Below are positions 33,566 through 44,385 of a stretch of 64,000 nt of DNA, in pieces (position 1 is the stretch's first letter; each line of letters opens with the position of its first letter). A program made the translations under genes and the position numbers. The notes under the pieces are model-generated. The model was given only the letters and a program-made list of their open reading frames with translations. It was not told the origin of the DNA and did not search any database. Location: positions 10,584,501-10,648,500 of the forward strand of contig NC_080564.1 of NCBI RefSeq assembly GCF_030253575.1, given 5' to 3'. Source of the DNA: Rhododendron vialii (taxonomy: Eukaryota > Streptophyta > Magnoliopsida > Ericales > Ericaceae).

Positions 33566-35574
33566 ACACCTCTTGTGAAAATAGGACTTAGTAGTATTTA
33601 GTAGGTTCAAATGGTATTGATAAAAAAAGAAAAAAAAGAAGGGTATTTGATAAATGTAAATACCTGAATTTAGCAAGATAATAGATCAGCTCAGTCAAAT
33701 TCTTTTGCAATGTTTATGCCTCTCAATGTACGGTTAACTTTAAATGTGATAATTTTATAAAAAGAGAATGCTTGGGCGTGAACTGTGAGGTAAAGTTCTG
33801 AAGTTTTTTTTTTTTTTTCCATGTTAAGTGGGAAAATCAACAGAGGGGAGTAGATAGTAGTACAAACAGATGTCTGTCTGCATTTTCGGGCCTTTTTCTT
33901 GCCATTGGGGAATATCTAGATGGGGTATTTCTGGATTTGAGTTCATTTAGAATTTCCTCAACAAGTGTGCTGCCCGCTCTTCACCGCCTCGCCTTCTACC
34001 ACCGTCCACCGCCTTGCCCTCTACCTTATACCAGCATCCACGGTCTTGCCTTCTTTCGCCGTCCACAGCCTCGGCTTCTACCACCGTCTACCATCCCATT
34101 TTTTTTGACAATATTGATGATAGTGAGGATATTAATGCTAGGGACGACACCTATACGTGATTACCTTTATACAGAGCTGGAGGTGCTAATTAAAATAAAT
34201 GTGTTACAAATATGATTTTAGAGAAAGACCATTTTTACATCACCCTCCAATTTAAGTCAAGCAAAAGCCGTGAGATCTTCTTCCATAATGTATATAGATT
34301 CCAAATATCCATGATGTGATCGATATTTGTTCAAATTAAGTTTTAATAACTCACTGTTCTCCTTGTTTCATATGTTACAAGAAATATACATTAGTGTGAA
34401 CGGCCTCTCGAAAGTTTAAGATACCAACTTTATTTCTCTACTCAGACGCCAAGACGCTACAACTCGTTTTGAATCTTTTGATGGAAACGTTCCTACACTA
34501 TGAAAATCCTCTGGATGCAAATATCCGTATACATATCCCAATAGATGTGCCGCAAGTATTTTTGTAATTCATATTGGAAAATTTTATACCGCCTTTTATA
34601 TGTTCTAATAATTTTGGTTTTCAATCCAACCTTTTGTAAGTCATCAATTTATTTGTGTTATCCCTTTGATTTTTTTATTTATGATAATACTCACCTCTAA
34701 CTACAACATTCCACGTGTAATTAATTGGAAGATATATTGTAAATTAAACCACCAAAGAAATCATGTCTTGCTCTGGGAAAAGAGATAGACTAGATGCATG
34801 TGCCAAAAACGACAAAATCTTAAAGCACTAAATAGCCAATTTCTGATCGAAACGAATGATGCGATAGAAAAAAATTGACAAAAATTGACTAAAAATTAAT
34901 TAACAGAAAACAACCAATAAAACAAAAAGTCACCAAAAACTTTGGGCGAAGGAGGCCTAACTAGCTAGTGACCCTCGACCGGGTTTTTGGAACCATTTTA
35001 TTTGGAGTCCAAATACCCTACGGCCGTGCTCATTGTCCTTTTATACTAGTAGTCTGGGCAGTCTTATGGCCCTCAACAAATGCCCTCCATGCTGTGAATA
35101 TGCTAAAAAGAGGTGACAATGTTCAATTGGAGTTCACTAGTACACCTTACATGTTATTATTGGTAACAAAACAATGCAAAGTGAAAAGTTAAACATAAAA
35201 TCGGTTATTGTCTTGTGCTTTATTCTTTTGTCAAATGAATAAAGATTTGAATTAACTATCTTGTGGTTTAAATGGAAATCATTGAAATATTTATTTTTAT
35301 GATCCGAATCCTTTATTTTTTTTTATTACTATTTTATCTTTATTTGAGTGAAAAATCAAAGTTATTCAATGGGAGGCTTAATTATTCATCCTAGAAGCCT
35401 AACAGAGTTAATCCCTTTCGTCCTCGTGAGATTATCACGATTTCCTTCCCACGATTTACGTTCAATTCCGGAAAATTTGGATCTCAAGACTATCAACCCA
35501 ACAAATCCCATAAATTTTGGGAAAAGCATTAAACAACATCCCCCACCCCCCAAATCCCATTTCCATATTTGCAG
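33566..35574. other. RCCR 3' region and unassigned intergenic DNA
   Basis: Probable RCCR 3' UTR to about 33720. 33975-34105 is a degenerate minisatellite of CCGTCCACCGCCTTGCCTTC-like units, about six, which yields a meaningless Pro/His/Arg-rich ORF. 34260-35340 holds no recognisable gene. Confidence 0.5.
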
Positions 35575-35751
35575 ATTTTGGAGAGAGCGGCCTCTCCGAC
35601 CGCCGCGCTCCTTGACACCGTCGATCGCCGCCATCGCGTGCTTTCGCTTGAGCATGGAGTTCCAGTGATTCTTGATCACGTTGTTCGACAGGCCGTTGTG
35701 GAACCTGGCGATGGTGGCCCACTTGTTGCCGAACCGGGAGTGGATCAGTGC
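35575..35751 (-). pseudogene. R2R3-MYB fragment, end of R3 repeat
   Basis: Read on the minus strand: ALIHSRFGNKWATIARFHNG then LSNNVIKNHWNSMLKRKHAM. This matches the second half of the MYB R3 repeat, including the NKWATIAR and IKNHWNS words typical of subgroup 22 (MYB44/73/77-like). The R2 repeat, the start of R3 and the C-terminal motifs are absent, and substitutions such as LSNN for the usual RTDN argue that it is no longer under selection. GC content is much higher than its surroundings, as in a recently moved coding piece. No intron boundary is visible; it could be a retroposed or captured fragment. Confidence 0.8.
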
Positions 35752-37804
35752 TCCACCTCCTCCACCATGATGGGTTTGCCAAGATCGAACTCAACGGCGA
35801 TGTCAAACGTCCGAATCACAGATTTGTCGGGTTTCCTATCTTTTCGTGTTGTACTGGTACATTTGTTAATGGGTTTTCTTCTACCATGGATGCCAATGAT
35901 GTGTTTCGAAGAGTTCACAGAGGTTGGTTTCTATTGTTGTAAATCTATAACAACACTAATTTGATTTTGGGTATTTGTTCGAACAGTTGAATAGGGGATT
36001 TGAGTAGCCACTATTTTCTCATCCATCTTCTAGCGCTTCTATTTTTATTTTTTTTGATCCGCCTTCTAGCCCTTCTATTGATCGTAATATTTGACAATCA
36101 AAAGTGGATTTGACCAAAGACAATACCCCGTGATGGGTTTCTAATAGTCAGAGGAGCAATAAGGGATATGGATTTTTTTGGAAGTTGGGTTCCTATCGGT
36201 ATATGAATCGTCATGAAATGTTGAAATCGACATGGTAATTTAACCATGAATCGTTGATCATGATAACCTGTTTTGATGGTAATTTAACCATATTTGAACC
36301 GTTTACCATGAAATATTTGTTCGAATCATGGGATATTTATCGTGTTCACGTTGTAATCGTCATGGTAATTTAACCATGTAATGTCATGGTAATTTAACTA
36401 TTTAACCATGTAACGGTTTGAGTATGTCATCTTATTTTTTTTTTTTTATTATGGTAATTTAGACATGTTCCGTGTAATAAGATCAATGAAAAATATGATT
36501 TTTTGTTGTCCGGTTAGCCAACTCGAAGAATGAAGAAAAAATGTAAAGATGTGGTCAACTTATCATGCAAAGATGGCCATTACGGAAAAAGGATGGAGAA
36601 GGACTAAGACGAATGTAAAAATTTTAAAATGCAAAAAGACGGTTTATCAAGAAGGAAGGTAGAAATCATTGGGATTTGGTGATCTACACATTCGAAAATT
36701 TGAAATCATCCTATTGTTTCTCACTTAATTGGAGGATTGTGATATGAAATCGAATCCCTTTAATTTAGGAGTCAAGAAGATTTATCTAGGACTGTGGTAT
36801 TCATTTGAATCCCTTTAATTTAGGAATCAAACAAGCAAAGGGGTAACAAGGGTATTTCACACACTAAGAGGATGAAAAACATAAGCATGAAAAAAAGGCG
36901 GGATGAATTCTTACATGGCATGGATAAAGAGGATGGATATTTAAATATTCCTTATTCAAGGAATTACCGAGAAGTACTTTAATCGACTACCTTTAATGTA
37001 AAATAAAATTTTCCCCAGAACTAGGGGTGGCATGTGCCATCCCCACCTCCCATATACCTCCATCCCTGTAAATGTGATTTGCTATCGGATGAGACTTGTA
37101 AGAAATGTTTCTTTAATTACTAAAATCTATGAAACAAAATCGAAACCTAATTAGACACTATTTTGAGTAAACATTTATAGGTCAAGTACTATTGTGAGGT
37201 GAAAAATATGTTTGTCATATCAACGTCGCAGGCCCTAACAATAAAGAATGTTTTAAATCAAGTGCTATATTGCGCCCTGATGAGATGGCATACATATAAA
37301 CAACATATGCATGCCACTGTTTTGCATTTACTATCGGATGATCAAACATTACGTTTGGCAAATGATCTATTCTATGTATAAATGGAGACCACCCTTTGGT
37401 ATGGACTCAAAATATAGGCTAGCTCACATTTTTTGATCAAAAATTATCCGCTAATTTCACATGTATTTTATTTTCTCTGTTATTTCGTCCCAAATTGCTA
37501 ATCCGTTTTTACTGTTTGAAATCTCTCAAAAAATTATTATCTAAATCTTTTAATTATAAATTTTTTAATATTTAATATAGATCTTGATCGATAAATTTCA
37601 ATTAATTTTATTAAAATAAAATTTGTATAGATTGTAAATAGAAACGAGACAATTGTTTGACTGACCTGACTGGCTAAATAAGTGGACGCTAGTTCGATGT
37701 TTGGGCCGTGGATTGGGCCTAAATACTATAACCCCACGTTGACTACAATCGTCAAGCGAAAAACCAGTATCGATTGCCCCATCATCTCTTTGAGGGATCG
37801 AGCG

Positions 37805-37844
<40 letters not shown>

Positions 37845-37878
37845 GAGGTCGTGAGGAAGATCATCAAAGCGAAGAACC
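35752..37878. other. Intergenic DNA with palindromic GGTAATTTAACC words
   Basis: 36230-36430 repeats CATGGTAATTTAACCATG-like palindromes several times, plus TTTACCATGAAATATT words. 36750-36840 has a 36-bp near-repeat (GAATCCCTTTAATTTAGGA). 37807-37842 is a (GA)n run in the presumed centrin 5' leader. No gene seen. Confidence 0.5.
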
Positions 37879-40800
37879 ATGGTTTGTTTCCTCATGTCAA
37901 ACACTAACTTTCTTCACATTGATCTTCACTTCATGTATAATTTATTATGATCTCCTGCTGTAATTTCCTCAATCTTTGTCCTTTGATCGTCTCTGCGAAT
38001 CCCTCGTTGGATGCGGTATCTTCTATTTCAGAAAATTGTGCATTTCCTTTTACTTTCTTCTCATGTAGTCAATTGAAACAGCACATAGAATCAGTGACTC
38101 CATTCTTCCTGACTTTTTATGTAAAAACAATTTCGGTATTTTTTTTTACTTGTCGCAACTTTTTGTTGAGCTCTTTGTAATTTTGGGTGTTAATCATTCC
38201 TACTTTAGAAAAAAAAAATTTGTAATTTCTTTTTTGCTTTAGTGAAATTTTTGTTTTTGATCGTATTATTTTACACCTTTTAGACTCCTTTCATCAAGTT
38301 AGATAATTAATCCAAAAATATGATGTGAATCTAACAAAAAATCAGAAAAGACGAACAAAACCCACAAAACGAAAAAGACAAAAAAGTTGAGGATGGATAC
38401 TTACCTCAGACTGAATGGAAAGCTAAATCAGAATTTGAAGGAAACGCTGAAGCGTATTTGAGCTAAGAAGGTTAAGACTTTAATCAAGTTCACTTTTTGG
38501 TTAAAAATGAATAGAGGTTTAGGTCCTCTTTATACTAGAAAATCAATCAAATTACTATCATCTGGATTGAAGGAGTATAAGAACCGAATAATATGACGGG
38601 AACTCTTGGTTTTTTAATGTTCTTTCGGTTAGATTTTCCCCGATGCTGTGTTTGAAACATGGACTTTTGGAGGAATTTTTGGAGAGAAAGGAAATGGTAA
38701 AGGACTAAAGGTAAGATGGAAAAGCAGAAGATAATGTAGTTGAGAAACTGACTTTTCGCTATTATTTTCTTCCCCTTGATAAATGCCTATAAAACTCAAC
38801 GATCCAAATTCAGCGCTTAAAGATTTTATGATGGCTTCTTTATTTAATCTTAACAAGTTGTTGGAAGCTGATGCTTGCTTCAAAGCAATTAGAACCTGGT
38901 TAGTTGTATGGTTTTGCAAAAAATAGGAAAGGAGACGTTTTCGAATTGGCTTAGTTGAGTATCAGATAGACAAGATATGTTCTGCTGTAGAAATGAACAA
39001 CTAGAAAATCTGTACCCTCTTGCCCTCCATAAAATAAATAAAAAATAAAAAATAAAAAAAAAACAAAAAAAAACCATTCTTGTAAGGTCTGTAAGACTTG
39101 GTTTTTCGTTCCCAAACAGTGAATTTGCAAATCCAACATCAGTAGATATAGAATCTATTTTTTGAAACTCTACATGAATTCGATTCTAACTCTTTTAAAA
39201 ATCCACTCTTGTTAAATCATTTATTCAGAATGGGGAAAACCAATTGGCCCGACCAACAGGCCCCTAGAAATTCCTAATTACTCTTCGTTCTTTATGATGT
39301 ATACGCATTTTGACCTAAAGAATACACTTCTAATTTTCTTCCATTTTCTAGCATAAGGTTGGAATCCTGCTATATACGATAAGTATCTTTATTTATTTGT
39401 TATTCAATGGCGAGGCCTATTGTCGCCTTTCACACATCCTCGGAAATTAAAAGTAGGTGAACTCTCCCAATTTGTGACCTGTAAGATCTGTTACATCAAT
39501 TGGTAAATGTGGAATTGTGGATATTCTAGTTCGATAAGTAAGTAATAATCGCATGGATAGGATCAATGAGGGACCTGCAGGGGTGACCTATTTTCATCAT
39601 TTGTCTTCACGGAATGATATACTTAATGCATCAATTAGATACCCAAACACAAAGGAAAAAGAAAAAGCTCCAAAGAGGGTGAAATCTTAACCTACTTGTA
39701 CTTTTACGTCTTCAATAAAGTAGATAAGTGGATACTTGTTTCCTAAATCTTTTCGTTGGATCTTAATACCTCATCAGGCCAGCCTTTACAAAGGTGCAAC
39801 TAGGAAAGACAATCCCAAAGGGCGTCATCATGGTTTAACTCAACAGAAGAGGCAAGAGATAAAGGAAGCATTTGAGCTCTTCGACACTGATGGGTCAGGT
39901 ATGGAGGTTTTTTCCTTGGACATGAGAACCTGTATATGTGTAGAACTTATTTAGTTCCTTTGCTTTTGTCATCTAGGCACTATCGATGCCAAAGAGCTCA
40001 ACGTCGCAATGAGGTATGGTCCGTATGGATACTAGTCTTGAGCAGTACAAATGTTGGTGACTAGTGAAAATGTTATACTGATATTTTTTTATTACAGGGC
40101 ATTGGGCTTTGAAATGACAGCAGAGGTACCATCTAAATCCTAATACGTCAATGTGATGGACTTCCAAGCGATATAGGTTTCTACCTACCGTTGAAAGTGC
40201 TTGTGGGGAGTGTGCTGCCTGTAGTGGTCATGTTTCTCAAGCACTATCCTTGCCTATCGAGCATGCCTAATTATTTGTGAAAAAGAAAGAAAGAAAGAAA
40301 AACTGTCACGAGTCCTTTTTCTTTCGAAATCCAGGCTACTGCACGGCAAGGATAGAAAACCCAAATATTCATCCTTTGTTTAACATTCTCGAACGGTGCT
40401 CAGTGCCTAGAGTCCAGGCGTGTTGAAGCTGGGTCATTCAAGCTAATCAGCTTAGAGCTAGGAGTCAACAATGTTCACCAATGCTTTCGTAGTGATCTTC
40501 TTAAAATTGTTCATATGAGTGGCTAAAAGCCTGGGGCTCTGGTGAACTATTTGTCTAGATTATGATTCGGTAGTTCTGAACTGAACGTTTCATTCGATAA
40601 ATCTTGGACTTCTCTTCCATGTGGATGTAGTTCATGGATTGTCGCTGTCCAGTTAATCTAATCTTTATTTGCAAATATCTCCGCAATTCAAGGCCATTTT
40701 CTTTTCCTTGCTTTTAAGTTCCCTGCATGCTGCAGATGCTGTTTTCCTACATATGGTGACCGTTGAATCGTGATCTTTTCACTGGCTAATTAAGCTACAT

Positions 40801-41741
40801 TTCACATTCTTATAAGTGAAGCTTCATTTCCTAGCAAGAATAAAAGGGAGCGCATACTTTCAGCTAATTTGGTTTTTTGGATAAAAGAAGTGTATATCTC
40901 AAGTGTTGGGGTTCCCTTGTTCTTTTTTGTGCCTATATGGCGATTCTTTGTGTTGTTTGACATGCTATTTGGTGAAAGTGACTCTCAGCTAACATCTCAT
41001 TTCATTTCATCATGCAGCAAATCATACAAATGATTGCAGATGTAGACAAGGATGGCAGTGGTGCAATTGATTTTGATGAATTTGTGCATATGATGACTGC
41101 CAAGATTGGAGAAAGAGACAGCAAAGAAGAGCTTATGAAAGCATTCCACGTCATTGACCAAGATAAAAACGTGAAATTTTGAGCTTAAGCTCTTATTTTG
41201 CATTTTATTGTTGACGACTGATTGTGTCATTCGAATATAGGGAAAGATATCTGCCGCGGACATTCAGCGAATTGCAAAGGAGTTGGGTGAGAGCTTCACT
41301 GATAAGGACATTCAAGAGATGATCGAGGAAGCAGATCGTGATCGTAAGCTTGTATTTTGACATGCAGTATTCTCTATACTATGTGCTTCATGTTTTGAGT
41401 GATCCTCTTGACATGCGTTTTATACTGAAAGTTATTCACACCATCATACGAACCTTAAGGTTCATTTGAAAGAAGTATTTGCTTAATTACCTACGAAGCT
41501 GCATATGCTAGTATGCTATATACTATATATGTATGTTGTTTCCTCATCTTTTCTCAATGCATTAAAATTGGCTCATTTTAAGATTTTTGCTCAGAAAGGT
41601 TATAGGGAGACCGAAATGAAGATATAGTACAAGTTTGAAAGAGGCAGCATTTTCAATGTATATTGCAATGTTTCAGGTGATGGAGAGGTAAGTGTGGAGG
41701 ACTTTATGCGGATGATGAGGAGAACTTCCTATGGGTATTAA
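37879..41741 (+). CDS. Centrin (caltractin), seven coding exons
   Basis: Coding exons 37879-37881, 39778-39898, 39977-40013, 40098-40125, 41018-41170, 41241-41343 and 41677-41741 give 510 bp, 169 residues, all with GT-AG junctions. The ATG is proposed as the last codon of exon 1, giving M then [19 protein letters not shown], as in other plant centrins. Four EF-hands follow: loops at residues 37-48 (DTDGSGTIDAKE), 73-84 (DVDKDG region), 110-121 (DQDKNGKISAAD, Asp at position 12) and 146-157 ([12 protein letters not shown]). Hands 1 and 2 keep all calcium ligands; 3 and 4 have Asp instead of Glu in the last position, as is usual in centrins. The C-terminus MRRTSYGY is typical. Plant centrins act in nuclear envelope, cell plate and nucleotide excision repair. 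Exon 4 is only 28 bp. The first intron is 1.9 kb. The start exon is the least certain part. Confidence 0.93.
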
Positions 41742-41934
41742 AATTATACTTTTATTAGCCTGTGAAGACAGACGCTACTGCTTTTGCTCATCCTCTCTAT
41801 CGTAGTAGGTGGAGTACTGGGATCCACATTAGAGTATCAAAACAATAATTAATGACTTTGTTCTTTTGGTGAAATGTCTGCAATTTTTTTTTTTTTTTTG
41901 GTTTAACAACCCACCTACTTGCATAGCAAATGTG

Positions 41935-42245
41935 CACAGCAATCACGGTGTGGGGCTCACTCTGGATCCCACACACGCGATCCGAGTCGTTCGTTAGATG
42001 TAAAACATTTTTTAAAAAGCTCTCTTTTAAAAAAATCAGCTCAATCTGATATTTATAGGTATTTGATCTAATCATCTAACTTTTTATATAGTTTTCAGGA
42101 TCCTTAAAAAGTTGAATGATTGGGTCGAGCACTTATAGGTATTGGATTGAACTGATTTTTCGCAAGGACCTTAGAAAAAATGTTTTGCATCTAATCGAAG
42201 GCTCAGATCATTTGTGGCATCCGGAGTGAAACCTCACATAGCGAT
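41935..42245. mobile_element. Long-arm foldback element downstream of centrin
   Basis: Outer ends GTGCACAGCAATCACGG and (complement of right end) GTGCACAGATCGCTATG pair, as do GATCCGAGTCGTTCGTTAG with its mirror and ATCAGCTCAATCTGATAT with ATTGGATTGAACTGAT. About 300 bp with a short loop around 42095. No clear target duplication. Confidence 0.75.
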
Positions 42246-42587
42246 CTGTGCACGATAGATGTGCACATTTGTTGTCCAAGTAGACTTTATATTTTTTAAT
42301 TATTCTACAACTACAAACATTTACACAAATTCGCTCACATTCATATTGGGGCCTACACGCATTATACATCCAGTGTGTGTGAAATTCACCAAAAGATGTG
42401 AGTGTGTTTGTGTAAGCGTTCGTGGTTATACAGTAGTATTAACTGTTGCTACTATCTTGACGGTCTGAGGTTGGAAATACACGTGTCCCCCTCGCCCTCC
42501 ACTTTTTGTCCACCTGTTGACGTAAAGCCAGCATTTCTGTTTCAATAACACTACGTTGGATTGCCACTTGTAATCCCAACTCTGGAA

Positions 42588-43236
42588 ACTTCGTGCACAC
42601 TTGGCCGAGAACGCCGTATATTGGGGGAATCCACTCTGGAAACTTCGCACACGCGTGGCCCAGACGCCGTACATTGTATCACTCGCTTGGCACAACCACG
42701 TGTCAAATGCAGCCATGTGGTCTTCTATTTTCAAATGTTACATACATTGCACTAAACCACTACATCATCCATTATATTTTTTGTGGAGCTCACTCAAAAT
42801 TTTACAAAAATATTCAAAAAAAATTAAAATAATGTTTTATGAGACCCTGTCAAAAATCAGCTCGAACAGATATCGGTAAATATTTTTTTTGGGTTCGTTT
42901 GTTCGAAACTGCGCAGTTGAGCATTTTCGCTCTTATAAATCTAAAAATAATACTTACTGATATCCGTTAGAGCTGATTTTTTACGGAGCCTCCTAAAATA
43001 TTATTTTAAAATTTATGAATATTTTTCTAATTTTTTTTGGGATCCGAAATAAATCTCATAAAAAATATAGTGGATAGTGTAGTGTCCCTAGACTTATCGA
43101 GTAATCTAACCTTCGTAGTTTATATTTAAATAAGTGTAGTTTCGTAGGTTCGTACACACGTGGCCCATACGCCGTACATTGTATCACTCCGTTTGGCACA
43201 ACCACGTGTCAAAAGCACCCACGTGGTCGTCTATTT
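42588..43236 (+). promoter_or_regulatory. Repeated promoter module of the ERF109-like gene
   Basis: A block of about 85 bp with CGCCGTACATTGTATCACTC, TTGGCACAACCACGTGTCAA and ATGTGG/CACGTGG words occurs at 42653-42738 and again at 43150-43236; a third, partial version (CTTGGCCGAGAACGCCGTAT) starts at 42600. The near copy has three CACGTG G-boxes (43157, 43203, 43220). G-boxes bind bZIP and bHLH factors. A foldback MITE separates the two full modules. Confidence 0.7.
42745..43090. mobile_element. Foldback MITE in ERF promoter
   Basis: CACTACATCATCCATTATAT at about 42760 is mirrored by ATATAGTGGATAGTGTAGTG at about 43066; inner arms ATCAGCTCGAACAGATATCG and GATATCCGTTAGAGCTGAT also pair. It divides two copies of the promoter module. 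Confidence 0.75.
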
Positions 43237-43242
43237 ACTTTG

Positions 43243-43256
43243 GGGTATATATAGTA
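43243..43256 (+). promoter_or_regulatory. TATA box of the ERF109-like gene
   Basis: GGGTATATATAGTA lies about 85 bp before the ATG at 43339, a usual spacing for a plant promoter with a short leader. Confidence 0.6.
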
Positions 43257-43338
43257 TAAAGAAGTGTGTTCGTAGGTTGTTCTATGACACTACCTAGTAC
43301 ACTACTTTTTCTCTCCTATTATTACTACAAAAATTGAA

Positions 43339-43917
43339 ATGGACAAACCCGTCAAAGAGGAAAATCAAGCAGAGAGGTACGACTCGGCCCCGTCTCCTCT
43401 CCTTCTCCATTTGTCGCCGGAGGAAGAATTCTCTTTCATGGTCTCGGTACTCAAACACGTCATCTCTGGCGGCAATGACGGCGTTGGCACATCCCGAGGT
43501 GCCACCCCATCCAATACGGGCTCCTCAGGTGATCATGGGACAGGAACGGAACAGAACTGCCCCATTCCCATCATCCCCTTGCTCCCTGATGGTGACGCGT
43601 GTCGGTTCTGCAAAATCGACGGCTGCTTGGGGTGTAACTTTTTCGCGCCAACTACCTCCACAGGTGATGACAAGGGTGTGAAGAGAAGGAAGGCTATGTT
43701 TAAATACAGGGGAGTGAGGCAGAGGCCGTGGGGAAAGTGGGCGGCAGAGATTCGAGACCCCCGGCGGGCAGCCGGAGTGTGGCTGGGAACTTTTGAGACT
43801 GCAGAGGCGGCCGCCAGGGCTTATGACAGAGCCGCCGTGGGGTTTCGGGGAGTGAAGGCCAAGACCAACTTTCCATTGTCCGACTACCAATTGGGTAATC
43901 AGAACAGAAGCACCTAG
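43339..43917 (+). CDS. ERF109: AP2/ERF transcription factor, ERF109/RRTF1-like
   Basis: An intronless 192-codon ORF. Residues 25-44 ([20 protein letters not shown]) and the cysteine motif C88-x2-C91-x4-C96-x2-C99 ([17 protein letters not shown]) are hallmarks of group X ERFs such as Arabidopsis ERF109 (RRTF1). The AP2 domain spans about 123-180 ([51 protein letters not shown]), with the Ala and Asp typical of the ERF rather than DREB class. It should bind GCC-box-like DNA in the nucleus and act in rapid redox, wound and jasmonate responses. The tail after the AP2 domain is short ([11 protein letters not shown]); ERF109 proteins usually run some 60 or more residues further, so this copy may be C-terminally shortened. 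It forms the left arm of a large inverted repeat. Confidence 0.9.
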   Translation: MDKPVKEENQAERYDSAPSPLLLHLSPEEEFSFMVSVLKHVISGGNDGVGTSRGATPSNTGSSGDHGTGTEQNCPIPIIPLLPDGDACRFCKIDGCLGCNFFAPTTSTGDDKGVKRRKAMFKYRGVRQRPWGKWAAEIRDPRRAAGVWLGTFETAEAAARAYDRAAVGFRGVKAKTNFPLSDYQLGNQNRST

Positions 43918-44163
43918 AGAATAAATAACCATGAAATTAAGCCCATTAATCGTGTGGCGATGGGGTCCTATACATACATTGTGGGCGGGGGACTTGGAAA
44001 ATGTTCGAAATCCTTTCAATGACATGGTTCTTTTCAGAGATTTTTACTTCTAAGTATAGTAAAGTGAAACTTAATTTTTATTGATGAGAGATGAAATACT
44101 TTTTAATCATCAGTAGGTCCACTTTTACAAAAATACATTTACTATTAATGGAAGTGTCATAGT

Positions 44164-44385
44164 AGGATTTTAGGGTACTCTAAAATCTTAGTGTAGCCTA
44201 AGGTTTTAGGGTACCCTAGCGTTTTAGGGTTTAGGTTTATGCGCTTTCATAGAGCCCTAGGGTTTAAGTTTAGGCACTTTCATAGGGGGTTTTAGGGTGC
44301 ACTTTCTTATTATAAGGTTTTAGCGGTTTAGCCGTTTAGGCATTTTCATAGGATACCCTAGGGGTTTAGGCATTTTTATAGGGGC
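44164..44385. repeat. Degenerate telomere-like TTTAGGG words (left arm)
   Basis: Repeated GTTTTAGGGT, GGGTTTAGG and TTTAGGCATTTTCATAG phrases with the plant telomere unit TTTAGGG appearing irregularly. The mirrored set lies at 45725-45930. Not a tandem telomere array. Confidence 0.6.

Noticed and set aside
33975-34105. Regularly spaced repeats considered as an array of interest
   Set aside because: Units are adjacent and degenerate without spacers; a minisatellite, not a CRISPR array, and the host is a plant.
43525-44025. 166-codon minus-strand ORF across the ERF gene
   Set aside because: It is the antisense shadow of the GC-rich ERF coding sequence; the mirrored ORF at 46580-46987 is the same artefact.
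44164-44385. Interstitial telomere
   Set aside because: TTTAGGG words are irregular and interrupted; not a tandem telomeric array.
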